A program made the position numbers and the translations under genes. Positions 40,463 through 50,158 of a DNA stretch of 64,000 nt are shown here, piece by piece (the first letter of the stretch is position 1; each line of letters opens with the position of its first letter). This DNA comes from Segatella hominis (lineage in GTDB: Bacteria > Bacteroidota > Bacteroidia > Bacteroidales > Bacteroidaceae), in the NCBI RefSeq assembly GCF_004535825.1, contig NZ_SGVY01000009.1:45109-109108 (forward strand), written 5' to 3'. The notes under the pieces were generated by a model. It saw only the letters and a list, made by a program, of their open reading frames with translations, did no database searches and had not been told where the DNA came from.

Positions 40463-42775
40463 TTAATCATTGTTGTGGTCCAAAGAATCGTTGAAATCCT
40501 TAGGAGCCTGCTCGTCGTTACGATGCTCGTAACGGCGTGGCTGACGAGCTGGACGCTCACCACGACCCTCATGACGATCATCACGGCGAGGACGACGCTC
40601 ACCACGCTCAGGACGTGGACGACGCTCACGCTCAACATAACCCTCTGGCTTCTCCATCAACACACGGTGAGAGAGCTTGTACTTGCCAGTCTTAGGATCA
40701 ATCTCCATCAACTTCACCTTGATCTTGTCGCCTTCCTTGATACCAGCCTCTTCAACTGTCTCAAGACGTTTCCAGTCAATCTCAGAGATGTGGAGCAAAC
40801 CATCCTTACCAGGGAGAATCTCTACGAAGCAACCGTAAGGCATGATAGAACGAACTGTACCCTCGTAAACCTCACCAACCTCAGGAACAGCTACGATAGC
40901 CTTGATCTTACCCAAAGCTGCATCGATAGAATCCTTGTTAGGAGCAGATACCTGTACGTGACCCTTACCATCAGTCTCCTCGATAGTGATAGTAGCACCC
41001 GTATCCTCCTGCATCTGCTGGATAATCTTACCACCAGGACCGATGACAGCACCGATGAACTCCTTAGGAATATCGAATGCTACGATACGTGGAACCTGTG
41101 GCTTCATCTCAGCACGTGGCTCAGAGATAGTCTCCATCATGCAGTTGAGGATGTGCTCACGACCAGCCTTAGCCTGCATCAAAGCCTCCTCAAGAATCTC
41201 GAAGCTCAAACCGTCACACTTGATATCCATCTGTGTAGCGGTCAAACCATCACGGGTACCAGTGGTCTTGAAGTCCATGTCACCCAAGTGGTCCTCATCA
41301 CCGAGGATATCACTGAGGATAGCGTACTTGTCCTCACCTGGATTCTTGATAAGACCCATAGCAATACCTGAAACTGGCTTCTTCATTGGAACACCTGCAT
41401 CCATCAGGGCGAGAGTACCGGCACAAACAGTAGCCATAGAAGAAGAACCGTTAGACTCGAGAATCTGGCTTACCAAACGTACTGTGTAAGGGAAGTCAGC
41501 AGGAATCTGACCCTTCAAACCACGCCATGCCAAGTGACCGTGACCAATCTCACGACGGCCTACGCCGCGCTGAGCCTTAGCCTCACCTGTAGAGAATGGA
41601 GGGAAGTTATAGTGAAGGAGGAAGCGCTGGTAGCTCTTCTCGAGCACACCGTCGATAAGCTTCTCATCCATCTTTGTACCAAGAGTACATGTAGAGAGAG
41701 ACATCGTCTCACCACGCTGGAAGATAGCACTTCCGTGAGGCATTGGGAGTGGAGACACCTCGCACCAGATAGGGCGGATATCTGTAGTAGCACGACCATC
41801 AAGACGCAAGCCCTCATCGAGGATGCAACGACGCATAGCATCGCGCATTACGTCATCATAGTAGCGGGTAGCCTCAGCGTGTTTCTCCTCCAAGTCTTCC
41901 TCAGAGAGATCGGTATGAGCAGCGTCATACTTCTCAAGGAAGTCAGCCAAAACCTTGTCGAAAGCATCCTGACGAGCATGTTTCTCCAAAGCCTGGTGGT
42001 TGATATCGTAAGCTGGCTTGTAAAGCTCAGACTTGATCTGCTCACGGAGTTCCTCGTCGTTGATCTCGTGGTCGTACTCACGCTTCACGTCAGTACCCTT
42101 CTCCTTAGCCAACTCATACTGGAGCTCGCACATAGGCTTGATAGCCTCGGCAGCAGCCTTGAGGGCACCGATCAGATCCTGCTCAGAAACTTCCTTCATC
42201 TCACCTTCCACCATCATGATGTTCTCCTTGGTAGCACCAACCATGATATCCATGTCAGCCTCTTCCATCTGCTGGAATGTAGGGTTAACAACATACTCAC
42301 CATTGATACGAGCTACACGAACCTCAGAGATGTAGTGCTCGAAAGGAATATCTGAACAAGCCATGGCAGCTGAAGCAGCGAAACCTGCAAGGGCATCTGG
42401 CTGGTCAACACCATCGGCTGAGAGCAACATTACCTGTACATAAACTTCTGCATGGTAGTTAGAAGGGAAAAGTGGACGCAAAGCACGGTCCACAAGGCGA
42501 GAGGTAAGGATCTCCTCGTCGCTGGCTTTGCCTTCGCGCTTGGTGAAACCACCAGGGAAACGACCAGCAGCACTGTACTGCTCACGGTAATCTACTTGCA
42601 AAGGCATGAAATCTGTACCCGGAACTGCATCCTTTGCTGCACAAACAGTTGCGAGGAGCACTGTGTTACCCATGCGGAGAACCGCAGCACCATCAGCCTG
42701 TTTTGCAACTTTTCCGGTCTCAATTGTGATGGTTCTTCCATCAGGCAACTGAACACTTTTTGTAATTACGTTCAT
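40463..42775 (-). CDS. pnp: Polyribonucleotide nucleotidyltransferase (PNPase)
   Basis: The protein has 770 residues. Two RNase PH-like domains (about 10-235 and 315-550; first-core [19 protein letters not shown], second-core [12 protein letters not shown]) flank a helical domain. A KH domain (about 555-620, [15 protein letters not shown], GxxG loop intact) and an S1 domain (about 625-695, [20 protein letters not shown]) follow. It degrades RNA 3' to 5' using phosphate and is a core part of RNA turnover. The C-terminus adds an Arg/Gly/Asp-rich tail of roughly 55 residues ([16 protein letters not shown]) beyond the usual end after S1. Such tails can bind RNA or partners (inference). It stands alone between a promoter and a terminator. 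Confidence 0.99.
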   Translation of the reverse strand: MNVITKSVQLPDGRTITIETGKVAKQADGAAVLRMGNTVLLATVCAAKDAVPGTDFMPLQVDYREQYSAAGRFPGGFTKREGKASDEEILTSRLVDRALRPLFPSNYHAEVYVQVMLLSADGVDQPDALAGFAASAAMACSDIPFEHYISEVRVARINGEYVVNPTFQQMEEADMDIMVGATKENIMMVEGEMKEVSEQDLIGALKAAAEAIKPMCELQYELAKEKGTDVKREYDHEINDEELREQIKSELYKPAYDINHQALEKHARQDAFDKVLADFLEKYDAAHTDLSEEDLEEKHAEATRYYDDVMRDAMRRCILDEGLRLDGRATTDIRPIWCEVSPLPMPHGSAIFQRGETMSLSTCTLGTKMDEKLIDGVLEKSYQRFLLHYNFPPFSTGEAKAQRGVGRREIGHGHLAWRGLKGQIPADFPYTVRLVSQILESNGSSSMATVCAGTLALMDAGVPMKKPVSGIAMGLIKNPGEDKYAILSDILGDEDHLGDMDFKTTGTRDGLTATQMDIKCDGLSFEILEEALMQAKAGREHILNCMMETISEPRAEMKPQVPRIVAFDIPKEFIGAVIGPGGKIIQQMQEDTGATITIEETDGKGHVQVSAPNKDSIDAALGKIKAIVAVPEVGEVYEGTVRSIMPYGCFVEILPGKDGLLHISEIDWKRLETVEEAGIKEGDKIKVKLMEIDPKTGKYKLSHRVLMEKPEGYVERERRPRPERGERRPRRDDRHEGRGERPARQPRRYEHRNDEQAPKDFNDSLDHNND

Positions 42776-42827
42776 CTAAAATTTAAAAACTTATTGTTTT
42801 GTCTAACATCTAATATCTAAAACGCTG

Positions 42828-42835
42828 CAAAGATA
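42828..42835 (-). promoter_or_regulatory. Promoter (-7 element) of pnp
   Basis: On the minus strand TATCTTTG matches TAnnTTTG and is followed by CAGCG. The distance to the pnp start codon (42775) is about 50 bases. It is divergent from the promoter at 42932. Confidence 0.65.
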
Positions 42836-42931
42836 CCTTTTTAATTATTAATAAACGAATAAAAGCACAATTATTTTCTGCATTTTTAAATATTTTATCT
42901 ATCTAAGAGAGCTTATTCACAATTTTATTGC

Positions 42932-42939
42932 TACCTTTG
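42932..42939 (+). promoter_or_regulatory. Promoter (-7 element) of the thioredoxin-fold lipoprotein gene
   Basis: TACCTTTG followed by CAG matches the TAnnTTTG element, 32 bases before the ATG at 42971. No clear -33 element was seen. Confidence 0.6.
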
Positions 42940-42970
42940 CAGTCGATAATTTTGCAAAATACAGAAATTC

Positions 42971-44149
42971 ATGAAAATAACCAGAATCTTTTCAGTGGCA
43001 GTGATCATGGTTGCTGCGCTGGCTTTCACTTCTTGTAATAACAAGAAATTTCATATCAACGGCAACATTACTGAAGCCAAGGACTCCATGCTCTACCTGG
43101 AGAATATCAGCCTGAACGGTCCTGAGAAAATAGACTCAGTAAAGTTGGGCGAAGACGGTTCCTTCGCTTTCGAAGAAAATGCCATGGACTCTGTTTCTCC
43201 TGAGTTCTATCGCTTGCGTATTGCCAACCAGACCATCAATCTCTCTATCGACTCTACGGAAACCATCCTCGTAAAGGCTGCATACCCTACGATGGCTTAC
43301 AAATACGAGGTGGAAGGTTCGGAGAACTGTTCTACCATCAAGGAACTGTCGCTCAAGCAGATGAACCTGCAGGCTACCATCAACAGTATCACCAAAAATC
43401 CAAACATGGGAGTTGACTCCATGAACGTGGCAATAGCTCAGGCGATCAACAGCTACAAGCAGGACATCAAGACCCAGTATATCTTCAAGGCTCCAATGAA
43501 GGCTTCTTCCTACTATGCTCTTTTCCAGACCATTCAGATAGGTGGCACCAACTCCCTGCTGTTCAATCCACGCAACAACAAGGATGACATCAAGGTGTTT
43601 GCTGCCGTGGCTACCAGTTGGGATACTTACTATCCTAACGCTGAGCGTGGCAAGAACCTTCACAACATCGCCATCCAGGGCATGAAGGACGTTCGCATCA
43701 TGGAAAACCAGATGGCAGAGCGCCAGATTGATGCCAGCAAGGTGAGCGTAAATGGATGCATCAACCTCTCGCTGACAGACAACAAGGGTGTGGTACGCAA
43801 TCTTACCGACCTCAAGGGCAAGGTAGTGCTGCTCGACTTCCATCTCTTTGCCAACAGAGAGAGTACCAAACGTATCATGATGCTGCGCGACCTTTACAAC
43901 AAGTATCATGCTGCAGGTCTGGAGATTTATCAGGTATCCGTAGATCCAGACGAGCATTTCTGGAAGACTTCTACTGCCGGAATCCCTTGGATTTGCGTGC
44001 GCGACGAAGATGGCGTTCAGGGACAAAGCCTGGCAAGCTATAATGTGCAGAGCATCCCTACCTTCTTCCTGATAGACCGCAACAATACCTTGCAGGCTCG
44101 CGATGCACAGATCAAGGACATCGATGCAGCTATCAAGAGTCTTCTGTAA
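42971..44149 (+). CDS. Thioredoxin-fold lipoprotein (DUF4369-like N-terminus) lacking the CxxC site
   Basis: The protein has 392 residues with lipobox ALAFTSC (Cys near 22). The N-terminal half (about 28-140) matches the DUF4369-type beta domain common before thioredoxin domains in Bacteroidales (FHINGNITEAKDSMLYLENI). The C-terminal part (about 255-392) is a thioredoxin/AhpC-TSA fold: DLKGKVVLLDF, VSVDPDEHFWK and the cis-Pro segment QSIPTFFLID. Where LDFWATWCGPC normally stands there is LDFHLFANRES, so both redox cysteines are absent. The protein cannot act as an ordinary disulfide reductase and may be a binding or structural relative. It has its own promoter. Confidence 0.85.
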   Translation: MKITRIFSVAVIMVAALAFTSCNNKKFHINGNITEAKDSMLYLENISLNGPEKIDSVKLGEDGSFAFEENAMDSVSPEFYRLRIANQTINLSIDSTETILVKAAYPTMAYKYEVEGSENCSTIKELSLKQMNLQATINSITKNPNMGVDSMNVAIAQAINSYKQDIKTQYIFKAPMKASSYYALFQTIQIGGTNSLLFNPRNNKDDIKVFAAVATSWDTYYPNAERGKNLHNIAIQGMKDVRIMENQMAERQIDASKVSVNGCINLSLTDNKGVVRNLTDLKGKVVLLDFHLFANRESTKRIMMLRDLYNKYHAAGLEIYQVSVDPDEHFWKTSTAGIPWICVRDEDGVQGQSLASYNVQSIPTFFLIDRNNTLQARDAQIKDIDAAIKSLL

Positions 44150-44314
44150 GACCTTCAAGGGTCTTCTATAAGAAAAGGTTTCTAACGAACTTACTCTATC
44201 AACATTCATCAACATGGACAGATAAAGCCATTAAAAATCATCAACTTAATACACTAAAAAATGAACAAGAAATTCTTTTCTTTAAATGAGAAATGACAAA
44301 TTTCTAATTAAATT

Positions 44315-44836
44315 ATGCACGTTTTAGACAAATTTCAGTATTGTCCGATATGCGGTTCGCCGCATTTCGAGATCAACAACATCAAAAGCAAGAAATGCAA
44401 AGATTGCGGTTTCAGTTATTACCTCAATGCCAGCAGCGCCACAGTTGCCCTCATCGTCAATGAGAAGGATGAACTCTTAGTGGTCCGCCGCAAGAATGAC
44501 CCGGGCAAAGACATGCTCGACATGCCAGGCGGTTTTGTCGATATGGACGAGACGGGCGAGGAGGCCATGGCACGCGAGGTAAAAGAAGAGACGGGTCTGG
44601 AAGCTACGGAAGTCAGCTATCAGTTCAGCTATCCCAACACCTATCTTTATTCCGGCTTCTTAGTTCATACGCTCGATATGTTTTTCAAGGTGAAGGTCAA
44701 GGACTTATCTCATGTAGAAGCCATGGATGATGCAGCCGCCTACTACTGGATTCCATTCTCCGAAATAGATATAGACAAGTTTGCTTTTGATTCCATCAAA
44801 AAAGGACTTACCAGATTCCTAAAGGATTTTCGTTAA
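44315..44836 (+). CDS. Nudix hydrolase with N-terminal zinc ribbon
   Basis: The protein has 173 residues. A zinc ribbon (CPIC at about 9-12 and CKDC at about 28-31) precedes the Nudix domain. The Nudix box is complete: GGFVDMDETGEEAMAREVKE then ETGLEA (about 69-94), matching GX5EX7REUXEEXGU. The family hydrolyses nucleoside diphosphates linked to another group, often NADH or sugar nucleotides. The zinc ribbon is reminiscent of NADH pyrophosphatase-type proteins, but the substrate cannot be read from the sequence. It stands apart from its neighbours (gaps of 165 and 352 bases). Confidence 0.9.
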   Translation: MHVLDKFQYCPICGSPHFEINNIKSKKCKDCGFSYYLNASSATVALIVNEKDELLVVRRKNDPGKDMLDMPGGFVDMDETGEEAMAREVKEETGLEATEVSYQFSYPNTYLYSGFLVHTLDMFFKVKVKDLSHVEAMDDAAAYYWIPFSEIDIDKFAFDSIKKGLTRFLKDFR

Positions 44837-44905
44837 GCCACAGATAAATCTTCGTTCCACGAGGGTGTGTCATAAGCCAAATCCCTATACGCATAAAAAG
44901 TCCCA

Positions 44906-44968
44906 CAGATTTCACAGATTACACAGATTTTTTTTGCTTCAAAAAGATTTGTATAATCTGTGAATCTG
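44906..44968. repeat. Intergenic hairpin of CACAGATT repeats
   Basis: CACAGATT occurs three times in a row (44905-44928). CAGATTTCACAGATTA (44906-44921) pairs with TAATCTGTGAATCTG (44954-44968), leaving one bulged base. It lies 70 bases after the Nudix stop in the 352-base gap before topA and could serve as a terminator or be a dispersed repeat. No ORF is supported in this gap. Confidence 0.6.
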
Positions 44969-45153
44969 CTCCTTTCATCTGCTTTTTGCAGCAACGCATG
45001 GTGAGCCTCATCAGTCCTCCCCGTTTTACATCACTCCATCTGTATTTTGCAAATGTAGTGAATTTCGCTCTGTCAAACCATCTTTTTTCTCGCAAAACAT
45101 TTAAAAAACTAAAAAAAAACACTATATAATAAGGTATAAGCAAAAAGTTTATT

Positions 45154-45161
45154 TACTTTTG
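45154..45161 (+). promoter_or_regulatory. Promoter (-7 element) of topA
   Basis: TACTTTTG followed by CAGCC matches TAnnTTTG, 28 bases before the topA ATG at 45189. Confidence 0.6.
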
Positions 45162-45188
45162 CAGCCAAAAGTAATTGTGTAGAAGCTT

Positions 45189-47516
45189 ATGCAAGAAAAT
45201 TTAGTAATCGTCGAGAGCCCTGCAAAGGCAAAGAAAATCGAAGAGTTTTTAGGTAAAGACTATAAGGTGATGTCTTCTTACGGCCACATTCGTGACCTGA
45301 AAAAGAAGGAACTTAGTATAAACGAGCAAACCATGGAACCAGACTACGAGATTCCTGATGAAAAGAAAAAGCTCGTTACAGAATTGAAAGCAACTGCGAA
45401 GAAAGCCAAGAAGATCTGGTTGGCTTCCGATGAGGACCGCGAGGGAGAAGCCATCAGCTGGCACCTTTGCGAAGTTCTCGGATTGGATGAAGAGAAGACA
45501 AGCCGTATCGTCTTCCACGAAATTACAAAACCGGCTATCTTGGATGCTATTCAGCACCCACGCCACTTGGACATGAACTTAGTGAATGCCCAACAGGCTC
45601 GCCGTGTCCTCGACCGACTGGTGGGTTTCAAGCTTTCTCCAGTACTTTGGCGCAAGGTGAAACCTGCTCTCTCTGCTGGTCGCGTACAGAGCGTAGCCGT
45701 CAGACTCATCGTAGAACGTGAGCGCGAAATCCAGAAGTTCAAGAGCGAATCTTACTACCGTGTTTCTGCCATCTTCGCATTGATCAACGAAAACGGAAAT
45801 GCTACGGAAGTGAAGGCAGAACTGGACAAGCGTTTCAAAACACATGAGGAAGTAGAGGCTTTTCTGGAAAAATGCAAGGATGCCAAGTTTACGGTAGAAG
45901 CTGTCAACAAGAAACCTCTGAAGCGCACACCAGCCCCTCCTTTCACAACCTCTACCCTACAGCAGGAGGCTGCCAGAAAGTTGGGATTCACCGTGAGCCA
46001 GACCATGATGATTGCCCAGAAGTTGTACGAAAGCGGACGCATCACCTACATGCGTACCGATAGCGTCAACCTCTCCACCCTCTGCACCAATGCCAGCAAG
46101 GATGAAATCATCAAGGTATATGGAAGCGAATACAGCCAGCCACGCGCCTACCACACCCATTCCAAGGGAGCACAGGAAGCGCACGAGGCTATCCGCCCTA
46201 CCTATATGAATGAGACTTCTATCGACGGAACCAGTCAGGAGAAACGACTCTATGAACTGATTTGGAAACGCACCATCGCCTCTCAGATGGCTGATGCGCA
46301 GATAGAGAAAACAACGATCAACATTCATATCGACAATGCTGAGGAGAAATTCGTTGCCAATGGTGAAGTCATCACCTTCGACGGATTCATCAAGGTTTAC
46401 CGCGAGTCAACTGATGATGAAGATGGCACAGAAGATGCAACACACATTCTCCCTGCCATGAAGGAAGGAGACGAACTGCAGCGCCGCGAAATCACCGCTA
46501 CAGAGAAATTCTCGGCAGCACCTCTGAGATATACCGAGGCCAGTCTGGTAAAGAAACTCGAAGACTTAGGAATCGGCCGTCCTTCTACCTATGCGCCAAC
46601 CATCAGCACCATCCAACAACGTGAATACGTGCAGAAAGGCGACAAGAAGGGCGTTGAGCGTTCCTACACCATCGATTCGCTGAAGGGAATCAAGGTGACA
46701 CAGAAAGTGAAGAAGGAAATAGCAGGCAACGAAAAGGGAAAACTGCTGCCTACAGATATCGGAATCGTTGTCAACGACTTCCTGATGGAAAACTTCCCTG
46801 GCATCATGGACTACAACTTCACAGCCAATGTGGAACAGAAGTTTGATGACATTGCCGAAGGAAAGACCGAATGGAACAAGTGGATGAAGACATTCGACAA
46901 GGATTTCGAGCCGGAAGTTAGCAAGGTGATGAATGCCCGCAGCGAGCACAAGGCTGGCGAAAGAGAATTGGGAACAGATCCTAAGACAGGCAAACCGGTA
47001 TTCGTCAAGATAGGCCGATTTGGTCCTGTGGCACAGATCGGTTCTGCCGAAGACAAGGATAAGCCACTCTTTGCCCAGCTCCCTTCCAACCTGAGTATCG
47101 AAACCATTACGCTGGAAGAGGCACTGGAACTTTTCAAGCTTCCTCGCGAACTCGGAGAGTTTGAGGGCACCAAGGTGAGCGTAGGTACAGGTCGCTTCGG
47201 TCCATACGTGCAGCACAATCGCAAGTATGTTTCCATTCCTAAGGGAGAAGATCCGATGACCATCACTCTCGACAGAGCCATCGAACTCATTCAGGAGAAG
47301 AGAGAGACTGAGCAGAAACGTCACCTCAAGAGCTTCGCCGAAGATGAGAAGCTGGAACTTCTGAACGGAAAATACGGTCCTTACATCGCCTACGATGGTA
47401 AGAACTACCGACTCCCCAAAAACAAGATGGAGAATGTAGAAGCACTTACCTATGAAGAGTGCATGACCATCATCAAGGAAGCACCGGAGCCAAAAACGGC
47501 ACGTCGCAGGAAATAA
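45189..47516 (+). CDS. topA: DNA topoisomerase I (type IA)
   Basis: The protein has 775 residues. The N-terminal Toprim domain (LVIVESPAKAKKIEEFLG; acidic triad in ASDEDREGEAISWHL) and the active-site Tyr in YESGRITYMRTDSVNLS (near residue 288) are intact. The C-terminal part (about 600-760) holds three GxFGP/GKYGPYI repeats (KIGRFGPVAQIG, GTGRFGPYVQHN, LNGKYGPYIAYD) without Cys4 zinc fingers. This is a common zinc-free variant. It relaxes negative supercoils. It is followed 27 bases later by aroK, so the two may share a transcript. Confidence 0.98.
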   Translation: MQENLVIVESPAKAKKIEEFLGKDYKVMSSYGHIRDLKKKELSINEQTMEPDYEIPDEKKKLVTELKATAKKAKKIWLASDEDREGEAISWHLCEVLGLDEEKTSRIVFHEITKPAILDAIQHPRHLDMNLVNAQQARRVLDRLVGFKLSPVLWRKVKPALSAGRVQSVAVRLIVEREREIQKFKSESYYRVSAIFALINENGNATEVKAELDKRFKTHEEVEAFLEKCKDAKFTVEAVNKKPLKRTPAPPFTTSTLQQEAARKLGFTVSQTMMIAQKLYESGRITYMRTDSVNLSTLCTNASKDEIIKVYGSEYSQPRAYHTHSKGAQEAHEAIRPTYMNETSIDGTSQEKRLYELIWKRTIASQMADAQIEKTTINIHIDNAEEKFVANGEVITFDGFIKVYRESTDDEDGTEDATHILPAMKEGDELQRREITATEKFSAAPLRYTEASLVKKLEDLGIGRPSTYAPTISTIQQREYVQKGDKKGVERSYTIDSLKGIKVTQKVKKEIAGNEKGKLLPTDIGIVVNDFLMENFPGIMDYNFTANVEQKFDDIAEGKTEWNKWMKTFDKDFEPEVSKVMNARSEHKAGERELGTDPKTGKPVFVKIGRFGPVAQIGSAEDKDKPLFAQLPSNLSIETITLEEALELFKLPRELGEFEGTKVSVGTGRFGPYVQHNRKYVSIPKGEDPMTITLDRAIELIQEKRETEQKRHLKSFAEDEKLELLNGKYGPYIAYDGKNYRLPKNKMENVEALTYEECMTIIKEAPEPKTARRRK

Positions 47517-47543
47517 AAACGCAGATAGAACAACAAGAGAGAA

Positions 47544-48071
47544 ATGAAATCAATCATCATCATAGGATATATGGGTGCCGGCAAGACAACTGTCGGCAAA
47601 GCCCTTGCCAAGGAACTCGGCGTCATGTTTTATGACCTGGATTGGTATATAGAAAGCAGGATGCGCAAGACCGTGAAGCAAATCTTCGACGAAATGGGAG
47701 AAAAGGGGTTCCGACAGATAGAGCACAACATGCTGCACGAAGTAGCTGAGTTTGAGAATGTGATTGTCAGTTGCGGAGGAGGCACACCTTGCTTCTTCGA
47801 CAACATAGACTATATGAACCAATGCGGAGAAACAGTCTATCTGAAAGCATCCGCAGAAACACTTTACGAACATCTGAAGATGGGCAAGGGAGTACGCCCT
47901 CTGCTGCTCAACAAGACACCAGAGGAGGTTCAGGTATTCATCAGAGAACAGCTCAAGCAGCGCGAGCCTTTCTACAGCAAGGCAAAGCATATATTCGACA
48001 TCAGCGTGATGGATGATTTCGATAAAATCAATGATACCGTCCAGCAGCTACGCAAGCAGTTGGGCATTTAA
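47544..48071 (+). CDS. aroK: Shikimate kinase
   Basis: The protein has 175 residues. The Walker A motif GYMGAGKTTVGKAL (about 7-20), the shikimate-binding DLDWYIE, the FRQIE motif and the CGGGTPCF loop are all present. It phosphorylates shikimate with ATP in aromatic amino acid synthesis. Length and motifs are normal. It lies 27 bases after topA and is followed by a long-stem hairpin. Confidence 0.97.
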   Translation: MKSIIIIGYMGAGKTTVGKALAKELGVMFYDLDWYIESRMRKTVKQIFDEMGEKGFRQIEHNMLHEVAEFENVIVSCGGGTPCFFDNIDYMNQCGETVYLKASAETLYEHLKMGKGVRPLLLNKTPEEVQVFIREQLKQREPFYSKAKHIFDISVMDDFDKINDTVQQLRKQLGI

Positions 48072-48085
48072 AAAAGAATGAGCAG

Positions 48086-48124
48086 TAAAGGTAAGCACCC
48101 GCAGAAAAAGGTAGCTTACCTTTA
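48086..48124 (+). terminator. Hairpin between aroK and speA
   Basis: TAAAGGTAAGC (48086-48096) pairs exactly with GCTTACCTTTA (48114-48124), an 11-bp stem with a 17-base loop. No U-run follows, so it could be a weak terminator or a leader element for speA rather than a classic terminator. Confidence 0.5.
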
Positions 48125-48184
48125 TCACGTCAATATCAAAACAACATTTATAATACAGACTAATAGCAAGAACAAGAACAGAAA

Positions 48185-50077
48185 ATGAAGAAATGGACTA
48201 TTGAAGACTCGAAGGAGCTCTACAACATCAGCGGTTGGGGCACTTCTTACTTTGGCATCAACGAAAAGGGTGATGTCTATGTAACTCCATGCAAGGACAA
48301 TACGCAGATAGACCTGCGCGACATCATGGACGAGTTGGCTTTACGGGACATCAACGCTCCTGTATTGCTCCGTTTCCCAGACATCCTCGACAACCGCATT
48401 GAGAAGACAGCCAGCTGTTTTCAGAAAGCCAAGGAAGAGTATGGATACAAGGGAGAAAACTTTGTCATCTATCCTATCAAAGTAAACCAGATGCAGCCTG
48501 TCGTGGAGGAAATCATCTCTCACGGTAAGAAGTTCAACCTCGGACTGGAGGCGGGTTCCAAACCAGAACTTCATGCCGTCATCGCCGTGCAGGCTCAGAG
48601 CGACTCACTCATCATCTGCAACGGTTACAAGGATGAGAGCTACATCGAACTTGCCTTGCTCGCCCAGAAGATGGGTAAGCGCATCTTCATCGTGGTAGAA
48701 AAGCTCAATGAGCTGGATATCATCGCCAAGGTGGCTAACAAGCTCAATGTGAAACCCAACATCGGCATCCGCATCAAGCTTGCTTCTTCAGGCTCTGGCA
48801 AATGGGCAGAGAGTGGTGGCGATGCATCGAAGTTCGGTTTGACAAGTGCCGAGCTCCTTACCGCCCTCAACAAGATAGAGGAGATGGGCTTCCACGACTG
48901 CCTGCGCCTCATCCACTTCCACATCGGAAGCCAGATTACCAAGATCCGCCGCATCCAGACTGCCCTCCGCGAAGCAGCACAGTTCTATATCAACCTCCAC
49001 AAGATGGGCTACAATGTAGATTTCGTAGATTGTGGTGGTGGTCTTGGCGTGGATTACGACGGCACCCGCTCTTCCAGCAGCGAAAGTTCCGTGAACTACT
49101 CCATCCAGGAATATGTGAACGACTGCGTCTATACCTTCGTGGATGCAGCCAACAAGAATAATATCGAACATCCTAACCTCATCACCGAGAGTGGCCGTTC
49201 GCTTTCAGCCCACCACTCCGTATTGGTCATCGACGTATTGGAGACCGCTTCCCTGCCGGAAATGCCAGAGGAGTTTGAGGCAAAGGAAACCGACCACCAG
49301 TTGGTCAAGGACCTGTATGAGATATGGGACAATCTGAATCCACGCAACATGCTGGAAGACTGGCATGATGCAGAGCAGATACGTGAAGAGGCATTGCAGC
49401 TCTTCTCTCACGGCATCGTAGATCTGAAGACCCGTGCAGAGATTGAGGCGATGTACTGGAGCGTGTGCCACGAGATCAACAACCTTGCCAAGCACATGAA
49501 GCATGTGCCTGAGGAGCTCAGAGGATTGGACAAGATTCTTGCAGACAAGTATTTCTGCAACTTCTCCCTGTTCCAGAGCCTGCCAGACAGTTGGGCCATC
49601 GACCAGCTCTTCCCTATCATGCCTATCCAGCGCCTGGACGAGCGTCCAACCCGTAATGCCACCTTGCAGGACATCACCTGCGACAGCGACGGAAAGATAG
49701 CGAATTTCGTGACCGACGGACATATCGGCAATGTTCTCCCTCTCCATCCATTGAAGAAGAATGAGCCATACTATCTCGGTGTGTTCCTCGTAGGAGCTTA
49801 TCAGGAAATCTTGGGTGACATGCACAATCTCTTCGGCGACACCAATGCAGCCCACATCTCTGTAAAGGACGGCAAGTACTGCATCGACCAGATATTCGAC
49901 GGAGAGACCGTGGAAGAGGTTTTGGACTACGTACAGTACAATCCTAAGAAACTCGTCCGCCAGTTGGAGCAGTGGGTGACCAAGAGTGTGAAGGAAGGCA
50001 AGATTTCGCTCGATGAGGGCAAGGAATTCTTGGGCACCTATCGCAATGGTCTCTTCGGATACACTTATCTTCAGTAA
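48185..50077 (+). CDS. speA: Biosynthetic arginine decarboxylase
   Basis: The protein has 630 residues. A PLP-binding alanine-racemase-like barrel carries YPIKVNQMQ with the PLP lysine at K99, HFHIGSQI, DCGGGLGVDYDG and ESGRSLSAHHSV. The C-terminal beta domain holds FSLFQSLPDSWAIDQLFPI and FLVGAYQEILGDMHNLFG. It turns arginine into agmatine, the first step toward putrescine or spermidine. The length is typical of SpeA. argB follows 81 bases later, so an arginine-making and an arginine-using gene sit together; a repeat lies between them. Confidence 0.98.
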   Translation: MKKWTIEDSKELYNISGWGTSYFGINEKGDVYVTPCKDNTQIDLRDIMDELALRDINAPVLLRFPDILDNRIEKTASCFQKAKEEYGYKGENFVIYPIKVNQMQPVVEEIISHGKKFNLGLEAGSKPELHAVIAVQAQSDSLIICNGYKDESYIELALLAQKMGKRIFIVVEKLNELDIIAKVANKLNVKPNIGIRIKLASSGSGKWAESGGDASKFGLTSAELLTALNKIEEMGFHDCLRLIHFHIGSQITKIRRIQTALREAAQFYINLHKMGYNVDFVDCGGGLGVDYDGTRSSSSESSVNYSIQEYVNDCVYTFVDAANKNNIEHPNLITESGRSLSAHHSVLVIDVLETASLPEMPEEFEAKETDHQLVKDLYEIWDNLNPRNMLEDWHDAEQIREEALQLFSHGIVDLKTRAEIEAMYWSVCHEINNLAKHMKHVPEELRGLDKILADKYFCNFSLFQSLPDSWAIDQLFPIMPIQRLDERPTRNATLQDITCDSDGKIANFVTDGHIGNVLPLHPLKKNEPYYLGVFLVGAYQEILGDMHNLFGDTNAAHISVKDGKYCIDQIFDGETVEEVLDYVQYNPKKLVRQLEQWVTKSVKEGKISLDEGKEFLGTYRNGLFGYTYLQ

Positions 50078-50156
50078 GTGAAGAACGAAAAGTGAAGAGT
50101 GAAGAATTCAATTGCTTTTCTATTAAACATTAAACACTACACATTAAACATTATAA
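50078..50156. repeat. GTGAAG-type repeat and ATTAAACA repeats right after the speA stop
   Basis: GTGAAGAACGAAAAGTGAAG (50078-50097) starts at the base after the stop codon. It is followed by AGTGAAGA and then three ATTAAACA copies (about 50124-50155). A near copy of the first 20 bases lies after argB. Confidence 0.75.
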
Positions 50157-50158
50157 CA

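Noticed and set aside
41534-42355. Long plus-strand frame opposite pnp
   Set aside because: Shadow of the strongly biased pnp coding sequence; no own ribosome site or family.
43136-44215. Long minus-strand frame opposite the thioredoxin-fold gene
   Set aside because: Shadow frame; the plus-strand product has a lipobox and recognisable domains.
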